NCBI GenBank assembly: GCA_030765055.1
Contig: CM060947.1
Span: 103,871,619-103,935,618, forward strand
DNA from: Mantis religiosa
Lineage: Eukaryota > Arthropoda > Insecta > Mantodea > Mantidae
Direction of reading: 5' to 3'
Length of the DNA stretch: 64,000 nucleotides
A program made the translations under genes and the position numbers. The notes under the pieces are model-generated. The model did not search any database and was not told the origin of the DNA. It was given only the letters and a program-made list of their open reading frames with translations. Each line of letters opens with the position of its first letter. The stretch's first letter is position 1. Positions 19,220 through 30,891 of the stretch are shown here, in pieces.

Positions 19220-21290
19220 ATGTTTATTAACTATCTATGCTTGAGCAAATTTTATTTTATCGATAATCTGTACTGCAACACTCATAAGACTTCTCTAGCA
19301 CTATTTGTTGATTTCAAAGGTGCATTTGACACAGTATGGCGAGAAATGCTACTACACAAGATGAAATCATATGGCATATCAGGTCACCTGCTAAACTGGT
19401 TTCAAGCCTTCTTATCTCAAAGATGGTTTGCAGTGCAGTACAAAACAGCCACATCCAAATGAAAACAAACCCGAGTTGGATTACCCCAAGGATGCACTGA
19501 AGAAACTAGATAGCATACAAGTGGGAATGTATGCCGACGACCTAGTAATATGGACCTCGGAAAAGAATATAAGTTCTGGGAAACATTATAAAAAGTTACA
19601 AAAAACAATGGAGAATGCAATTATAATACTGGAACAATGGACTAACCATAACAATATGGAGATAAACACAGAAAAAATCCAATATCAACTTTTCACAATG
19701 CAACACAAAACAGAAAACATATGTCTGCAAATCAATAACAAAAATTTACAAGAAGCATTCACAACAACATATCTAGGAATAGAACTACACCGGAAACTAT
19801 CAATGAAAGAACATGTAAATAATGTAACAAATAAGATCAACAAAAAGAACATCTTAAAATGCCTAGCAGGAAAAAAATGGGGTGGAAATATGGACCTCCT
19901 TAATAACACATATAAAACATACATAAAACCCAACTTACTATTTGGAGGAGAACTGCTGGCAACAGTAAGCAAGAAACTCAAAAGGAAAATAGAAACCTCA
20001 CAAAACAATTCACTAAGAATAATAACAGGAGCTGTGGAAACAACACCAATTGCCATACTACAGAGCTTCACAAACAATATGGCCATAGAACTGGAAAATG
20101 AACTAAAGGCAATTACCCTAGCACAAAAACTGCTAGTTAACAAAAATAGACACAAGTGGTATCACACAGCAGATAATATAAGCAATCTAAAAACCCAAAC
20201 AAGCTTCAGAACATACATCAATAACTCAAAACACAAGAACATAATAACAACAATAAGAGGAAACAAGTCCAACAGAATATATTGACATACATTATAAGAA
20301 TGACCTGTTATATACAATACATAAGCAAAACAATTTAACAGATGAAATGAGAGTAATAGCAAATAGCCACAGAAAATGGAAGATATCCAGAAAAAGAATG
20401 GCTCCGAATATATACAGATGGATTCTTTATTAACAAACAAGATGCTGGTGCAGGAGTATACTGCAAACATTTTGCACAGTATCTAACACTAGACGAAACT
20501 TCAAACCATTATGATGGAGAACTAATGGCCATAAAAGCAGCACTGCAGAATGTCCTGTGCAGACCGTACATAAAGCAAAACATAGTTATCTTAACAGATT
20601 CATAATCAGCCATAGATGGGATTGTAAATTATAAAAACAAAACAACAAGAAACATCAAAGAATTAAGAAGTTTAATTAAAGCTGTCGAATCAAGAAACCA
20701 TGTCACCCTACAATGGATTCCAGCCCATGTTGGACTTTTAGGTAATGAACATGCTGACATACTAGCCAAAACAGGTGCAATTCAAAATATAAAACCCGTA
20801 AGACAAACTGAAATTAATAAACAATTAAACAACATTAAGCTACATTTTAAAAGAAAGCAGAGAGTTGATGAAGAAGATAAACTAAAAGACACGGATTATA
20901 AGAACATTGGAGACAAAATTGACATACAAAAACTACCAAAAAAAAAAAAAAAAACTGCAGTGGCCCTATTTAGAATGGAAACTGGCCATGATTGTCTTGC
21001 AGAACACCTTTATAAAATACACTGCATACCTACACCCAAGTGTACTACCTGTAAAGAGGATGTCATCATGAACAAACACCATTTGGACAAATGTAATGGC
21101 CTCAAAAGTGGGAACCTACAGGCTTTATATTGGGAAGCTAGGGGGAAAATAATGCAAATCAACCAATGCCCAGCGCCATTAGTCAACAACAACAAAACTC
21201 ATAAGAGATTTTAAATTTGCTATTCTTGTATTTAAAACCTCTTGGTATATTAAACAGTCAACATTATAAAAGATGTTCAGATGTCTCTTT
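19220..21290 (+). mobile_element. I/Jockey-superfamily LINE relic with RNase H, 5'-truncated
   Basis: RT motif A (LFVDFKGAFDTVW) opens the element. Motif B appears as VGLPQGC in another frame, followed by a deletion. Motif C is VGMYADDLVIW. The thumb and connection region is open for about 280 codons. An RNase H domain follows in a different frame, with YTDGFF, GELMAIKAAL, ILTDS (then an in-frame TAA) and WIPAHVGLLGNEHAD, giving all four acidic positions. A 17-A run at about 20938 lies inside the C-terminal region, which continues with CTTCKEDVIMNKHHLDKC, a Cys/His cluster seen at the ends of such proteins. Confidence 0.75.
19428..20285 (+). pseudogene. RT motif C, thumb and connection of the RNase H LINE
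   Basis: This is the longest surviving frame. It begins in residual sequence, picks up KKLDSIQVGMYADDLVIWTS, continues with ILEQWTNHNNMEINTEK, then TTYLGIELHRKLSMKEHV and YIKPNLLFGGELL, and ends before RNase H. The catalytic YADD pair is intact, but motif A lies in another frame upstream and motif B is deleted. Confidence 0.7.
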
Positions 21291-22755
21291 TTCCAAAGCA
21301 AAGATCTAAATCTACAAATGAAACCTTTCCTCTAATGAGGAAAGGAAGTTCCATCAACTGCAAAACATCAAAATTTCTTTTCTCTATGACAAACAAAACA
21401 CTATAACAATATCTTCATCTGTTGTAGTACCCAAAAGTGGAATTAAGTTCAACAGGCATTAATTAATAACAAAATATGCATGCCCCCCTTGGATGAATAA
21501 AAGCATGTCAATAGTCATATGCATGGATCTTGAATTTCTTTGCGTTCATTATGACATCATTGCTCTTCTTAACTGCAAGTAATTATTTACGGCACAACCA
21601 AATTCTAATCCTATCCCATTTTTGGGGGCAAAAAATAATCCTCCTCCCATTCCCTATGGAAGTTATATAGCCTTTTCTTGAGCATAGAAGCTTCCTTGGA
21701 GAGTGAAATTTTGCTGTGCAATCCATCTGTATCAGTAATCATCCCAACAAAACTATTAACATGTGGAAGCTGGAGATGAAAGAAGGTACGAAGGGTCACA
21801 TGATTGCATTCCACTGTTTGAGTTGTGTTACTGATACCCAGTCTGATATAATAGTAAGAATGTCTTCAGATTACAACAAAGCATTCTTATACACCTACAT
21901 TCTTTATCAAACCAGTCACTTAAGTTTTAATATAGCTCCTATTTTTATTAAGCATGCACTACTTCAAAATAAATTATAATAAAGTAATGCTTCTCCACAT
22001 TTCTCAAATGAAATAAACATTAACTCAATGAATACGAAACTAGCCATTCGAGAATTTAACCTAAAATAAAACTCTCCAGCATGTACTGTGTTCCATTTAC
22101 AGTTATCAACTTAAATCCCTTTTATTTACAACACCACCTTGTCATTGATTTCAGTTTTTCATTCTACCACTATAGAAATTGTGTACTGTGACCAACACCA
22201 TTCATCACTACACCTAATGATTTCCAATTACACACGTCATTCCAGAAACAATTTAACATCATTAGCCCATTATTTTCACAAAACTGAATGAATTTAAGCT
22301 GTTCATTTATTTATCTTACTCTTTCTTATAGCATGTCCCATATCTTTCATTAAATCACAATCACCAGATAATTCACAATCTTTTACTTGTAAATTCTCAC
22401 ATCTCGCATTAAAGCCTTCCATCCATAAAAATTCTATCATAGGGAATTTTTGTTTAATGTCTCATCTTGCTTCCTGTAAGATGAAGATCTGGATTATGGA
22501 ACTGAAAATTTCTGGGGATTATAAACAATCACTATGCACAAAACTCACTTTGTCAGTATTACTCATACTACATCCTCTGTCCTTGACCTCCACTCTTTAA
22601 TCTTACCCTTTCCTTCCCTTCTAATAAGTGATTCAAACCTTCAGCTCTTCCCTTAATAAACTTTCTTGTTTTCGGTAAATTCAAAGTTTGCAACTTTGAT
22701 CTCTACCTTATCATCTAACCTACTGTCAACTAATGCTAATAAGTACACCTACCAT
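21291..22755. other. AT-rich intron sequence
   Basis: Nothing recognised. Short open stretches at 21611-21814 and 21716-21979 overlap on opposite strands and lack motifs. Confidence 0.45.
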
Positions 22756-22850
22756 GGCCAATGTGCATATCTTGGATGCGAGAGCCCCTAGTGGTCTACC
22801 GGGAAAATATATGAGTCAAATGGAGAATTTAATGTCAGGATGGCACGTTG

Positions 22851-22923
22851 GCCATGGTAGCTCAATGGGTTAGAGCGACTGGACGGAAACCAGGAGATCC
22901 GTGGTTCAAATCCCTGCCATGGC
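22851..22923 (+). repeat. tRNA-like sequence, copy 1 (tRNA-derived SINE or pseudo-tRNA)
   Basis: These 73 nt fold as a cloverleaf: acceptor GCCATGG/CCATGGC 7 of 7 pairs, D-stem GCTC/GAGC 4 of 4, anticodon stem 4 of 5, and T-arm 4 of 5 counting a G-U pair, with TTCAAAT as loop. The formal anticodon is GGA, but position 33 is C instead of the universal T, and a serine tRNA should have a long variable arm. I therefore call it tRNA-derived and not a functional tRNA. Confidence 0.75.
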
Positions 22924-23163
22924 ATTGAATTTTTCATGTTGACTATCTATCAAAGACCTTAGCCTATATACGGCTAGTGTGAAGGAATGATTAATTTCCA
23001 TTAATTAACTAAAATAATAAGAGTTAAATGATGAAGCCTGGGACTCAAGTACTTATGATAGTAAGTCCCTACAAACGGTGTATCTCAGATGCGAGAGCCC
23101 CTAGTGGTCTACCGGAAAAATATATGAGTCAAATGGAGAATTTAATGTCAGGACGGCACGTTG

Positions 23164-23236
23164 GCCATGGTAGCTCAATGGGTTAAAGCGACTGGACGGA
23201 AACCAGGAGATCCGTGGTTCAAATCCCGGCCATGGC
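23164..23236 (+). repeat. tRNA-like sequence, copy 2
   Basis: Same 73-nt layout as copy 1, with TTAAAGC in the D-arm and CCCGG in the T-stem. Confidence 0.7.
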
Positions 23237-23299
23237 ACTGAATTTTTCATGTTGACAATCAACTTTTGTTTATTTTATCGAGATTTAACTGTATTGGTT

Positions 23300-24010
23300 T
23301 AGTTGTTTATTTTCTTCATCTTGAAACACCCATATAGTCGATTGCTGTTTACATTCCGGCTCATATGCATAGATCTATGATTCATCACCTGTTACAATCT
23401 TATATATGTCTTTTGAGGCACCACCATTGTATTTCTTGAACATCTTCTTGAGATTGCATCAAATCATGTGGGATCCAACGAGAGCAAACCTTTTTCACAG
23501 CAAAATAATCATGCAATATTTTATATATGCTGGCGGAACTATTGCCTAGGGTTACCTCAATCTTAAAATATGTTGCATAGTGATCTTGCATTATTAGTTT
23601 TTGTACAGCATTAGTTTTCAGGCATAATACTGATTTTGGATGACCTTCACGAAGTTCATCATTGAGCAAATGGCAGCCACAGTTAAATTTGTTATACCAT
23701 CATTTTACAGTGGCAAAGCATGGAGGTTTGTCACCAAATGTGGAAGTTAGTTGATCGATGTACTCTTGTCTTGATAATTCGTCAAAAGTTGTAATAAATC
23801 ATTGCATGAACATTTTCATGAGTTAATCCCATGTTTTTGTTGGGACACAATTTTCAAGTTAATGTAAACAAAACAAATTATGCTTTGTTGACAAAATATC
23901 TGAAGTAGATTATGGGCAACAATGTCAAACTTTCCATTGGAAATGTCAAATGGCACCTACAACATTCAGGGTTGCAATGGTTCAAAATATAAATAGTGCC
24001 CCTCATAATA
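23300..24010 (-). pseudogene. mariner transposase N-terminal fragment
   Basis: On the minus strand the frame gives KPPCFATVKWWNNKFNCG upstream, then LNDELREGHPKSV and SSASIYKILHDYFAVKKV, then SRWIPHDLMQSQ. This is the two-helix-turn-helix DNA-binding region and linker of mariner transposases. After a one-base shift come VTGDES and EPECKQQSTIWVFQDE, which include the first catalytic Asp, with the Trp codon after TGDES mutated to a stop. The C-terminal half, with the other two Asp residues, is absent. Confidence 0.75.
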
Positions 24011-24029
24011 TATCTTTATGTTGATTATT

Positions 24030-24540
24030 CAAATCAAATGTTTATCTATACATGCAACCAAACTGCAGTTTTTCTGTGGCATGTTCAGTGTTCACGACCA
24101 TTTAAGGTTTCTAGTAAACTCACTAAATGCATTTGAATCCAATCCAATCCACAAAACTTACAAACTCTGCCAGGCAACATTCAGTGCTCTAACCATTTAA
24201 TGACAGAAATCTTTGCCATATCTTCAAAGTGGAAACTGGGGATAACCTCAAAGTTTCCAAGAGAAATGGACTATTTTAGAGAGACTACTTTAGAGAGGAT
24301 ATCATACAAACTACAGTCCCTCCGGACTTAAATTGGGGATGCATATAAACAGAGCAGTTATATCAATTCACCAACAAGCACGTGTTTATATTCTCTGTGG
24401 TCAGTTGTTTACCTCTGACTCTTGTTGCAACCATCATATCTTTCAATACAGCTCATGGTTAAATGCTTTAGAAGTTGAATTGCAGTATTTATTCACTTCA
24501 TTACTTGAATGTATCAAATAAGCGATAATAAATAGGGTCA
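24030..24540. repeat. Unclassified interspersed repeat
   Basis: The stretch around AATGTTTATCTATACATGCA with CATGTTCA and TTCAC words is present in the other arm (29320-29850) and, more diverged, at about 45700-45860 near the QTRT2 exon. No protein is encoded. It could be a SINE or MITE body. Confidence 0.5.
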
Positions 24541-24598
24541 GTATGTTTACACTCAAACTTCACTTACTTGTTGTTGTATAATTGAAACGTTTTCAAGA

Positions 24599-25005
24599 TC
24601 ATTCGATCTCATCCTCAGCTGTTTGGTGACTAAATGAACCTTCCTCTTCTTCCACTACTACGGAGCTCCGATCACTCTGCCATCTGGTGTTAGGGGCACT
24701 AAGCTTTAATACTTCATTTAATGCTGGGATTTCAAAATTTATAACTTTATCACTTTTTTGATTATGAATATTTTTTCCCAAATATCCAATTCTATGGGTG
24801 TACTTAAAGATTTTAACAGTTTAATGTTGTGGCCAATGTTGTGGTTTTCTGTCCAAAAATGGTGTGAAACTGCAGACTTTTCTGTTTGTTTCAACTTAAT
24901 GTTCCTCTGGTGTTCTTTTTGCCTGGTTAACAAGTTTCTCTTAGTTTTTCCTATGTAGCTTTTTTCACAGGTTTCACAATTAATCTCATAAATTCCTGAT
25001 TTCAA
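24599..25005 (-). pseudogene. PLE2 GIY-YIG endonuclease (inverted copy)
   Basis: The nuclease core reads KSGIYEINCETCEKSYIG, then KTKRNLLTRQKEHQRNI and KSAVSHHFWTENHNIGHNI, ending WEKIFIIKK. A one-base shift then moves into INFEIPALNEVLKLSAPNT and the acidic tail EEEEGSFSHQTAEDE. Catalytic Tyr, Arg and Glu positions of GIY-YIG enzymes are visible. A frameshift inside a run of A separates core and tail. Confidence 0.8.
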
Positions 25006-25206
25006 ATTGTTGGGGATTGTATTTTTCAGTGGTTTATTTAGCAGGTTCCTCAGACTGAATTTGTTTTGGGGTGCTAGTTTTATGTTTAGTTTTTTGAAGA
25101 TTCGTTCAAATTTTCTAAAAGCCCATGGATGGTAGGTGAATTTTCTATATTGCCAATTTGTGTTCTTAAGTGGTGTGAGAGTGGTATATTTTTATATTAT
25201 CTTCAG

Positions 25207-25743
25207 TTATTCTTTTCTCTTCATCATGTTCCTTATGATGGCTGGGTTGAATCCATTTAATACCGCTATGTACTTTATGTGATGTTGTTCTTTCAAAAAT
25301 TCATCCTTACTCAGTGGGATGTTGTATAGCCGGTGAATTAGACTTCTAAAGGCAGCTAGTTGATGTGAAACTGGGTTGTATTCATTTTTCTTTATGTAAT
25401 TATCTATGTGTGTGGGCTTCCTGTAAATTCCAAAATCTACACCATGACGATTTCTAGTTATCTTGAGGTCCAAAAAGGGTAGGGTGTTGTCTCTTTCTAC
25501 TTCCATAGTAAATTGGATGCGATTATCTTGCAGGTTTAGTAATTTTAGAGAATCTTCTCTAAGTTTTTCCGGAATGATAGCAAAAACATCATCAACATAT
25601 CTCTGCCAAAATTTATAAATCTGTGGGAAGGCCTTTACTATGTGTGTTTCAAAATAGCTTATGTATAGGTCTGCTAAAATAGGCGAAAGTGGGCTCCCCA
25701 TAGCTAATCCTTTTGATTGTCTGTAGAATTTTTGGTTGAACAT
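25207..25743 (-). pseudogene. PLE2 reverse-transcriptase palm (inverted copy, frame intact)
   Basis: The segment carries KGLAMGSPLSPILADLY (motif B), FWQRYVDDVFAI (motif C with YVDD), LPFLDLKITRNRHGVDFGIY and RKPTHIDNYI, the hallmark order of Penelope RT after the palm. It is open for 178 codons and better preserved than the forward copy. The N-terminal half of the RT is absent because the palindrome centre cuts it. Confidence 0.85.
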
Positions 25744-25818
25744 AAAGTAAATATTCCTTATGCATAAATCTGTAAGATTGATAATGTCATCTATTTCTCT
25801 GGGGTCCGTTGTAGTCTG

Positions 25819-26320
25819 CTAAATAATCCACTGAAAAATACAATCCCCAACAATTTGAAATCAGGAATTTATGAGATTAATTGTGAAACCTGTGAAAAAA
25901 GCTACATAGGAAAAACTAAGAGAAACTTGTTAACCAGGCAAAAAGAACACCAGAGGAACATTAAGTTGAAACAAACAGAAAAGTCTGCAGTTTCACACCA
26001 TTTTTGGACAGAAAACCACAACATTGGCCACAACATTAAACTGTTAAAATCTTTAAGTACACCCATAGAATTGGATATTTGGGAAAAAATATTCATAATC
26101 AAAAAAGTGATAAAGTTATAAATTTTGAAATCCCAGCATTAAATGAAGTATTAAAACTTAGTGCCCCTAACACCAGATGGCAGAGTGATCGGAGCTCCGT
26201 AGTAGTGGAAGAAGAAGAAGGTTCATTTAGTCACCAAACAGCTGAGGATGAGATCGAATGATCTTGAAAACGTTTCAATTATACAACAACAAGTAAGTGA
26301 AGTTTGAGTGTAAACATAGT
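25819..26320 (+). mobile_element. PLE2 partial direct copy (GIY-YIG to 3' end)
   Basis: A forward 3' fragment begins at TAAATAATCCACTG, inside the linker, and runs through the endonuclease (25855-26121) and acidic tail to the 3' terminal GTGTAAACATA. It is directly followed by the 5' region of the longer forward copy. This is the tandem pseudo-LTR arrangement typical of Penelope-like elements. Confidence 0.85.
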
Positions 26321-26558
26321 GACTAATAAATCAAACTCAAATTTGAAGAATACTTCACTGTTAATAATGCTTCTGCTTTTAATATTTATGACGTTTGGTA
26401 TCACAAACCAAAGAAGCATCTTGGCGACTGAAGAAAATGGAGACGAGGTAGGATGCATGTTTACGAACTTTAATATGGAATTATGCTACAAAAAGAAAGA
26501 CTTAAAAAAAATACTTAAAACTGCAGACAAAAAGAAGATACACAACGGTGGACATTAA
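26304..26558 (+). pseudogene. Small frame at the PLE2 5' end with a hydrophobic segment
   Basis: The 84-codon frame starts at an ATG-like TTG/ATG region near the copy junction and contains TSLLIMLLLLIFMTFGITNQ, which looks like a membrane or signal segment, then a Lys/Asp-rich tail. It overlaps the start of the N-terminal domain frame by a few codons. It may be just the PLE 5' UTR. No homology is recognised. Confidence 0.3.
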
Positions 26559-27150
26559 ATTCCTAAAACTTTGCCTCAGACACAATATCACGCCAACTTT
26601 TGTAAAGCAAACGGTCAAACACAATAGTAATCACAGAAGACAAAAACTGGTGGAAAAATACGTGATAAAACTGGAAATTTTGAAACATTACAGCTACATA
26701 AATAAAATAGACCTGGAATTATACAGCCTACATCTAGAACTAACCAAACAATTAGGAATACACATTTGGCAAAATTTCGAAATGCAGGTTCACGAAAAAT
26801 TAAACATATTAATGATTAAGAAAAACGAAAGACTTAAGAATAAATTCAAACTGTTAAAAGAACGTCAACTGGAACACTCTTATCAGCCAAAACACCGGGA
26901 TTTTAAAGAACAAGTTAACGTAATAAACCTATCGCAACAAAAGTTTACAACCAATGAAATTAGATTACTCCAGAAAGGTTTCAATACGTGTGTTAACGTC
27001 TCAAATAATAAAGACGATTTTATCGCCGACATAGAAATAGCCACACATAACCTAAAAAATGAAAACTTAACCAAAGCCAAAATTGAATGTCTGGATATAA
27101 TAAAGCAGTTATATCCCCAGTATACAATAAAACTTACAACAAAACAATAA
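26548..27150 (+). pseudogene. PLE2 N-terminal domain
   Basis: This is the conserved N-terminal region of Penelope polyproteins (DIKFLKLCLRHNITPTF, later a Lys-rich helical section LKNKFKLLKERQLEHSY and a repeat-like end LDIIKQLYPQYTIKL). The apparent start is a GTG at 26548; the frame is open a little upstream, so the natural start is unclear. It ends at a TAA where the RT frame (RKPVVYLKADKGN) begins one base out of phase. Confidence 0.7.
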
Positions 27151-27163
27151 GAAATTTAAATAG

Positions 27164-27505
27164 TTAGTTACTGACACTCCCCACATGGCAACCTTGGCCT
27201 TCGGGGTAACCTCACCCCACCAAGTGATGACCGGACCCATTTCTCAGGTGGAGGCACCCAGAGGGCGGTGTCCATTACCTCCGATGATAGGGTGATAGTG
27301 AAGATGGCGGTGAGGTGAGAGGACCTACAGTTTTTACCGTGGACTCCGAACCACGTTGGGCATAGGGGATACTTCACATGTGCTAGACAGAGGTGAAGGC
27401 GTGGATAGGGCCGACTTAAAATCGCCAACCCCAGAGCCGGGAATCGAACTCGGGACGCTTAGAATGGGAGCCGCGAACGAAACCACCGCGCTACCCCGGC
27501 GCCCC
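27164..27505 (-). mobile_element. tRNA-derived SINE inside PLE2, with 14-bp target duplication
   Basis: AGAAATTTAAATAG occurs at 27150-27163 and at 27506-27519, flanking the insert. On the minus strand the head reads GGGGTAGCGCGGTGG (A-box) and the B-box GAGTTCGATTCCCGG follows. The body has no coding content. The uninterrupted flanks rejoin into PLE sequence, confirming insertion. Confidence 0.88.
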
Positions 27506-27519
27506 AGAAATTTAAATAG

Positions 27520-28584
27520 GAAGCCTGTGGTATACCTAAAAGCCGACAAAGGTAATTCTCGAGTAATTATGGAGACAGAAGACTATATTCAGAGAGTAAA
27601 CCTTATGTTAGACAGTCCAGAATATGAAATACTTCCAAAAAATCCATTATCCAAAAGTATCACTTCTGTTAATAAAGCTTTATCAATTACAAAAACATTA
27701 AGTACATCTGAAAAATACAACTTAAAATCTTCCAACCCCACACTACCAAGGTTGTATTGTCTGCCAAAAATCCACAAACAAGACAATAGCATGAGACCCA
27801 TCATCAATGGTATCAATTCACCTACATACCACATTGCAAAGTGGTTAGTAAGAAAATTAAAATCATATGACAAATTTCAAAGTTTGGGAATAAAAAGCTC
27901 CTTAGAATTGATAAATCACCTACAGAAATACAACATCCCGGAAAATCACATACTAGTTTCTTTTGACGTTAAGGCACTTTTTACAAGCATTTCAGTAGAA
28001 AAAATACCAACATTTCTCAAAAAATAGCTAACCCAGACTACAACGGAACCCAGAGAAATAGATGACATTATCAATCTTACAGATTTATGCATAAGGAATA
28101 ATTACTTCATGTTCAACCAAAAATTCTACAGACAATCAAAAGGATTAGCTATGGGAGTCCACTTTCGCCTATTTTAGCGGACCTATACATGAGCTATTTA
28201 GAAACACACATAGTAAAGGCCTTCCCACAGATTTATAAATTTTGGCAAAGATATGTTGATGATGTTTTTGCTATCATTCTGGAAAAACTTAGAGAAGATT
28301 CTCTAAAATTACTAAACCTGCAAGATAATCACATCCAATTTACTATGGAAGTAGAAAGAGATAACACCCTACCCTTTTTGGACCTCAAGATAACTAGAAA
28401 TCGTCATGGTGTAGATTTTGGAATTTACAGGAAGCCCACACACATAGATAATTACATAAAGAAAAATGAATACAACCCAGTTTCACATCAACTAGCTGCC
28501 TTTAGAAGTCTAATTCACCGGCTATACAACATCCCACTGAGTAAGGATGAATTTTTGAAAGAACATCATCACATAAATTCATAG
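27520..28584 (+). pseudogene. PLE2 reverse transcriptase (forward copy, broken)
   Basis: The fingers read KPVVYLKADKGNSRVIME, then PRLYCLPKIHK and MRPIINGINSPTYHIAKWL. Motif A is VSFDVKALFTSISVEKI. A stop follows FLKK. After the frameshift within motif B the frame resumes with the palm YVDDVFAIILEKL and FLDLKITRNRHG. The order is that of a Penelope RT, and the breaks make it non-functional. Confidence 0.8.
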
Positions 28585-28845
28585 CGGTATTAAATGGATT
28601 TCAACCCAGCCATCATAAGGAACATGATGAAGAGAAAAGAAAAACTGAAGATAATATAAAAAAATACCACTCTCACACCACTTAAAAACACAAATTGGCA
28701 ATATAGAAAATTCACCTATCATCCATGGGCTTTTAGAAAATTTGAACGAATCTTCAAAAAACTAAACATAAAACTAGCACCCCAAAACAAATTCAGTCTG
28801 AGGAACCTGCTAAATAAACCACTGAAAAATACAATCCCCAACAAT

Positions 28846-29252
28846 TTGAAATCAGGAATTTATGAGATTAATTGTGAAACCTGTGAAAAAAGCTACATAG
28901 GAAAAACTAAGAGAAACTTGTTAACCAGGCAAAAAGAACACCAGAGGAACATTAAGTTGAAACAAACAGAAAAGTCTGCAGTTTCACACCATTTTTGGAC
29001 AGAAAACCACAACATTGGCCACAACATTAAACTGTTAAAATCTTTAAGTACACCCATAGAATTGGATATTTGGGAAAAAATATTCATAATAAAAAAAGTG
29101 ATAAAGTTATAAATTTTGAAATCCCAGCATTAAATGAAGTATTAAAGCTTAGTGCCCCTAACACCAGATGGCAGAGTGATCGGAGCTCCATAGTAGTGGA
29201 AGAAGAGGAAAGTTCATTTAGTCACCAAACAGCTGAGGATGAGATCGAATGA
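28846..29252 (+). pseudogene. PLE2 GIY-YIG endonuclease (forward copy)
   Basis: Same nuclease core as the inverted copy (KSGIYEINCETCEKSYIG), 88 codons to a frameshift in an A run, then the tail INFEIPALNEVLKLSAPNT and the acidic end. The third copy of this domain in the locus is at 25855-26261. Confidence 0.8.
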
Positions 29253-29275
29253 TCTTGAAAACGTTTCAATTATAC
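29233..29275 (+). ncRNA. Degenerate hammerhead-like motif at the PLE2 3' end
   Basis: CUGAGGA (fits CUGANGA), a stem II hairpin AGAUC-GAAU-GAUCU, GAA and a palindromic AACGUU occur in the same order as in PLE1. Only one stem I pair can form, so I treat this as a decayed relative. The same sequence is in the two other PLE2 copies. Confidence 0.35.
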
Positions 29276-29849
29276 AACAAGTAAGTGAAGTTTGAGTGTA
29301 AACATATTGACCATATTTATTATCGCTTATTTGATACATTCAAGTAATGAAGTGAATAAATACTGCAATCCAACTTCTAAAGCATTTAACCATGAGCTGC
29401 AGTGAAAGATATGATGGTTGCAACAAGAGTCAGAGGTAAACAACTGACCACAGAGAATATAAACACGTGCTTGTTGGTGAATTGATATAACTGCACTGTT
29501 TATATGCATCCCCAATTTAAGTCCAGAGGGACTGTAGTTTGTATGGTATCCTCTCTAAAGCAGTCTCTCTAAAATAGTCCATTTCTCTTGGAAACCTTGA
29601 GGTTATCCCCAGTTTCCACTTTGAAGGTATGGCAAAGATTTCTGTCATTAAATGGTTAGAGCACTGAGTGTTGCCTGGCAGAGTTTGTAAGTTTTGTGGA
29701 TTGGATTGGATTGGATTCAAATGCATTTAGTGAGTTTACTAGAAACCTTAAATGGTCGTGAACACTGAACATGCCACAGAAAAACTGCAGTTTGGTTGCA
29801 TGTATAGATAAACATTTGATTTGAATAATCAACATAAAGATATATTATG

Positions 29850-30560
29850 AGGGGCACTATTTATATTTTGAACCTTTGCAACCCTGAATGTTGTAGGTGC
29901 CATTTGACATTTCCAATGGAAAGTTTGACATTGTTGCCCATAATCTACTTCAGATATTTTGTCAACAAAGCATAATTTGTTTTGTTTACATTAACTTGAA
30001 AATTGTGTCCCAACAAAAACATGGGATTAACTCATGAAAATGTTCATGCAATGATTTATTACAACTTTTGACGAATTATCAAGACAAGAGTACATCGATC
30101 AACTAACTTCCACATTTGGTGACAAACCTCCATGCTTTGCCACTGTAAAATGATGGAATAACAAATTTAACTGCGGCTGCCATTTGCTCAATGATGAACT
30201 TCGTGAAGGTCATCCAAAATCAGTATTATGCCTGAAAACTAATGCTGTACAAAAACTAATAATGCAAGATCACTATGCAACATATTTTAAGATTGAGGTA
30301 ACCCTAGGCAATAGTTCCGCCAGCATATATAAAATATTGCATGATTATTTTGCTGTGAAAAAGGTTTGCTCTCGTTGGATCCCACATGATTTGATGCAAT
30401 CTCAAGAAGATGTTCAAGAAATACAATGGTGGTGCCTCAAAAGACATATATAAGATTGTAACAGGTGATGAATCATAGATCTATGCATATGAGCCGGAAT
30501 GTAAACAGCAATCGACTATATGGGTGTTTCAAGATGAAGCAAATAAACAAAAGTTGATAG
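29850..30560 (+). pseudogene. mariner transposase N-terminal fragment, right arm copy
   Basis: Mirror copy of the left-arm mariner. The DNA-binding segment (LNDELREGHPKSV through SRWIPHDLM) is identical in translation. TGDES is followed by a TAG where Trp is expected. The C-terminal catalytic part was lost where the tRNA-like unit begins. Confidence 0.75.
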
Positions 30561-30578
30561 TCAACATGAAAAATCAGT

Positions 30579-30651
30579 GCCATGGCTGGGATTTGAACCA
30601 CGGATCTCCTGGTTTCCGTCCAGTCGCTTTAACCCATTGAGCTACCATGGC
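30579..30651 (-). repeat. tRNA-like sequence, copy 3
   Basis: Same 73-nt cloverleaf on the minus strand, 313 bp from copy 4. Confidence 0.7.
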
Positions 30652-30891
30652 CAACATGCCGTCCTGACATTAAATTCTCCATTTGACTCATATATTTTCC
30701 CGGTAGACCACTAGGGGCTCTCGCATCCGAGATACACCGTTTGTAGCGACTTACTATCGTAAGTACTTGAGTGCCAGGCTTCATCATTTAACTCTTATTA
30801 TTTTAGTTAACTGATGGAAATTAATCATTTCTTCACACTAGCCGTATATAGGCTAAGGTCTTTGATAGATAGTCAACATGAAAAATTCAAT

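Larger units (their letters stand above)
22775..23260 (+). repeat. Tandem 313-bp tRNA-like repeat (1.5 units)
   Basis: The unit begins GATGCGAGAGCCCCTAGTGG and recurs 313 bp later. Each unit contains a tRNA-like cloverleaf (22851-22923 and 23164-23236). The second unit is cut after the tRNA-like part, where mariner sequence begins. Confidence 0.8.
22756..25818. repeat. Left arm of a ~3-kb inverted repeat
   Basis: Matches the reverse complement of 28034-31066 at roughly 97-98 percent by eye. It contains two tRNA-like tandem units, a mariner fragment, an unclassified repeat and the 3' half of PLE2 in reverse. The mariner 89-codon segment translates identically in both arms. Small differences are scattered: the RT frame is intact in this arm but broken in the other, and this arm has a TTGTTGTTG versus TTGTTG repeat number difference at the element end. 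Confidence 0.85.
24541..25818 (-). mobile_element. PLE2, inverted copy (RT end, GIY-YIG, 3' end)
   Basis: This is a second Penelope-like family. On the minus strand it runs from the RT palm to the 3' end (CGTTTCAATTATACAACAAC and onward). It meets a forward fragment of the same family head to head at about 25818/25819. Confidence 0.85.
26321..29310 (+). mobile_element. PLE2 long direct copy, split by a SINE
   Basis: It contains a 5' region, the N-terminal domain, RT and GIY-YIG in order. The frame is broken by the SINE at 27164-27505, a frameshift before the SINE, a stop at 28025-28027, a one-base loss in the motif B codons (AMG-VHF) and a shift after KEHHHINS. The 3' end repeats the terminal sequence of the partial copy. 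Confidence 0.85.
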
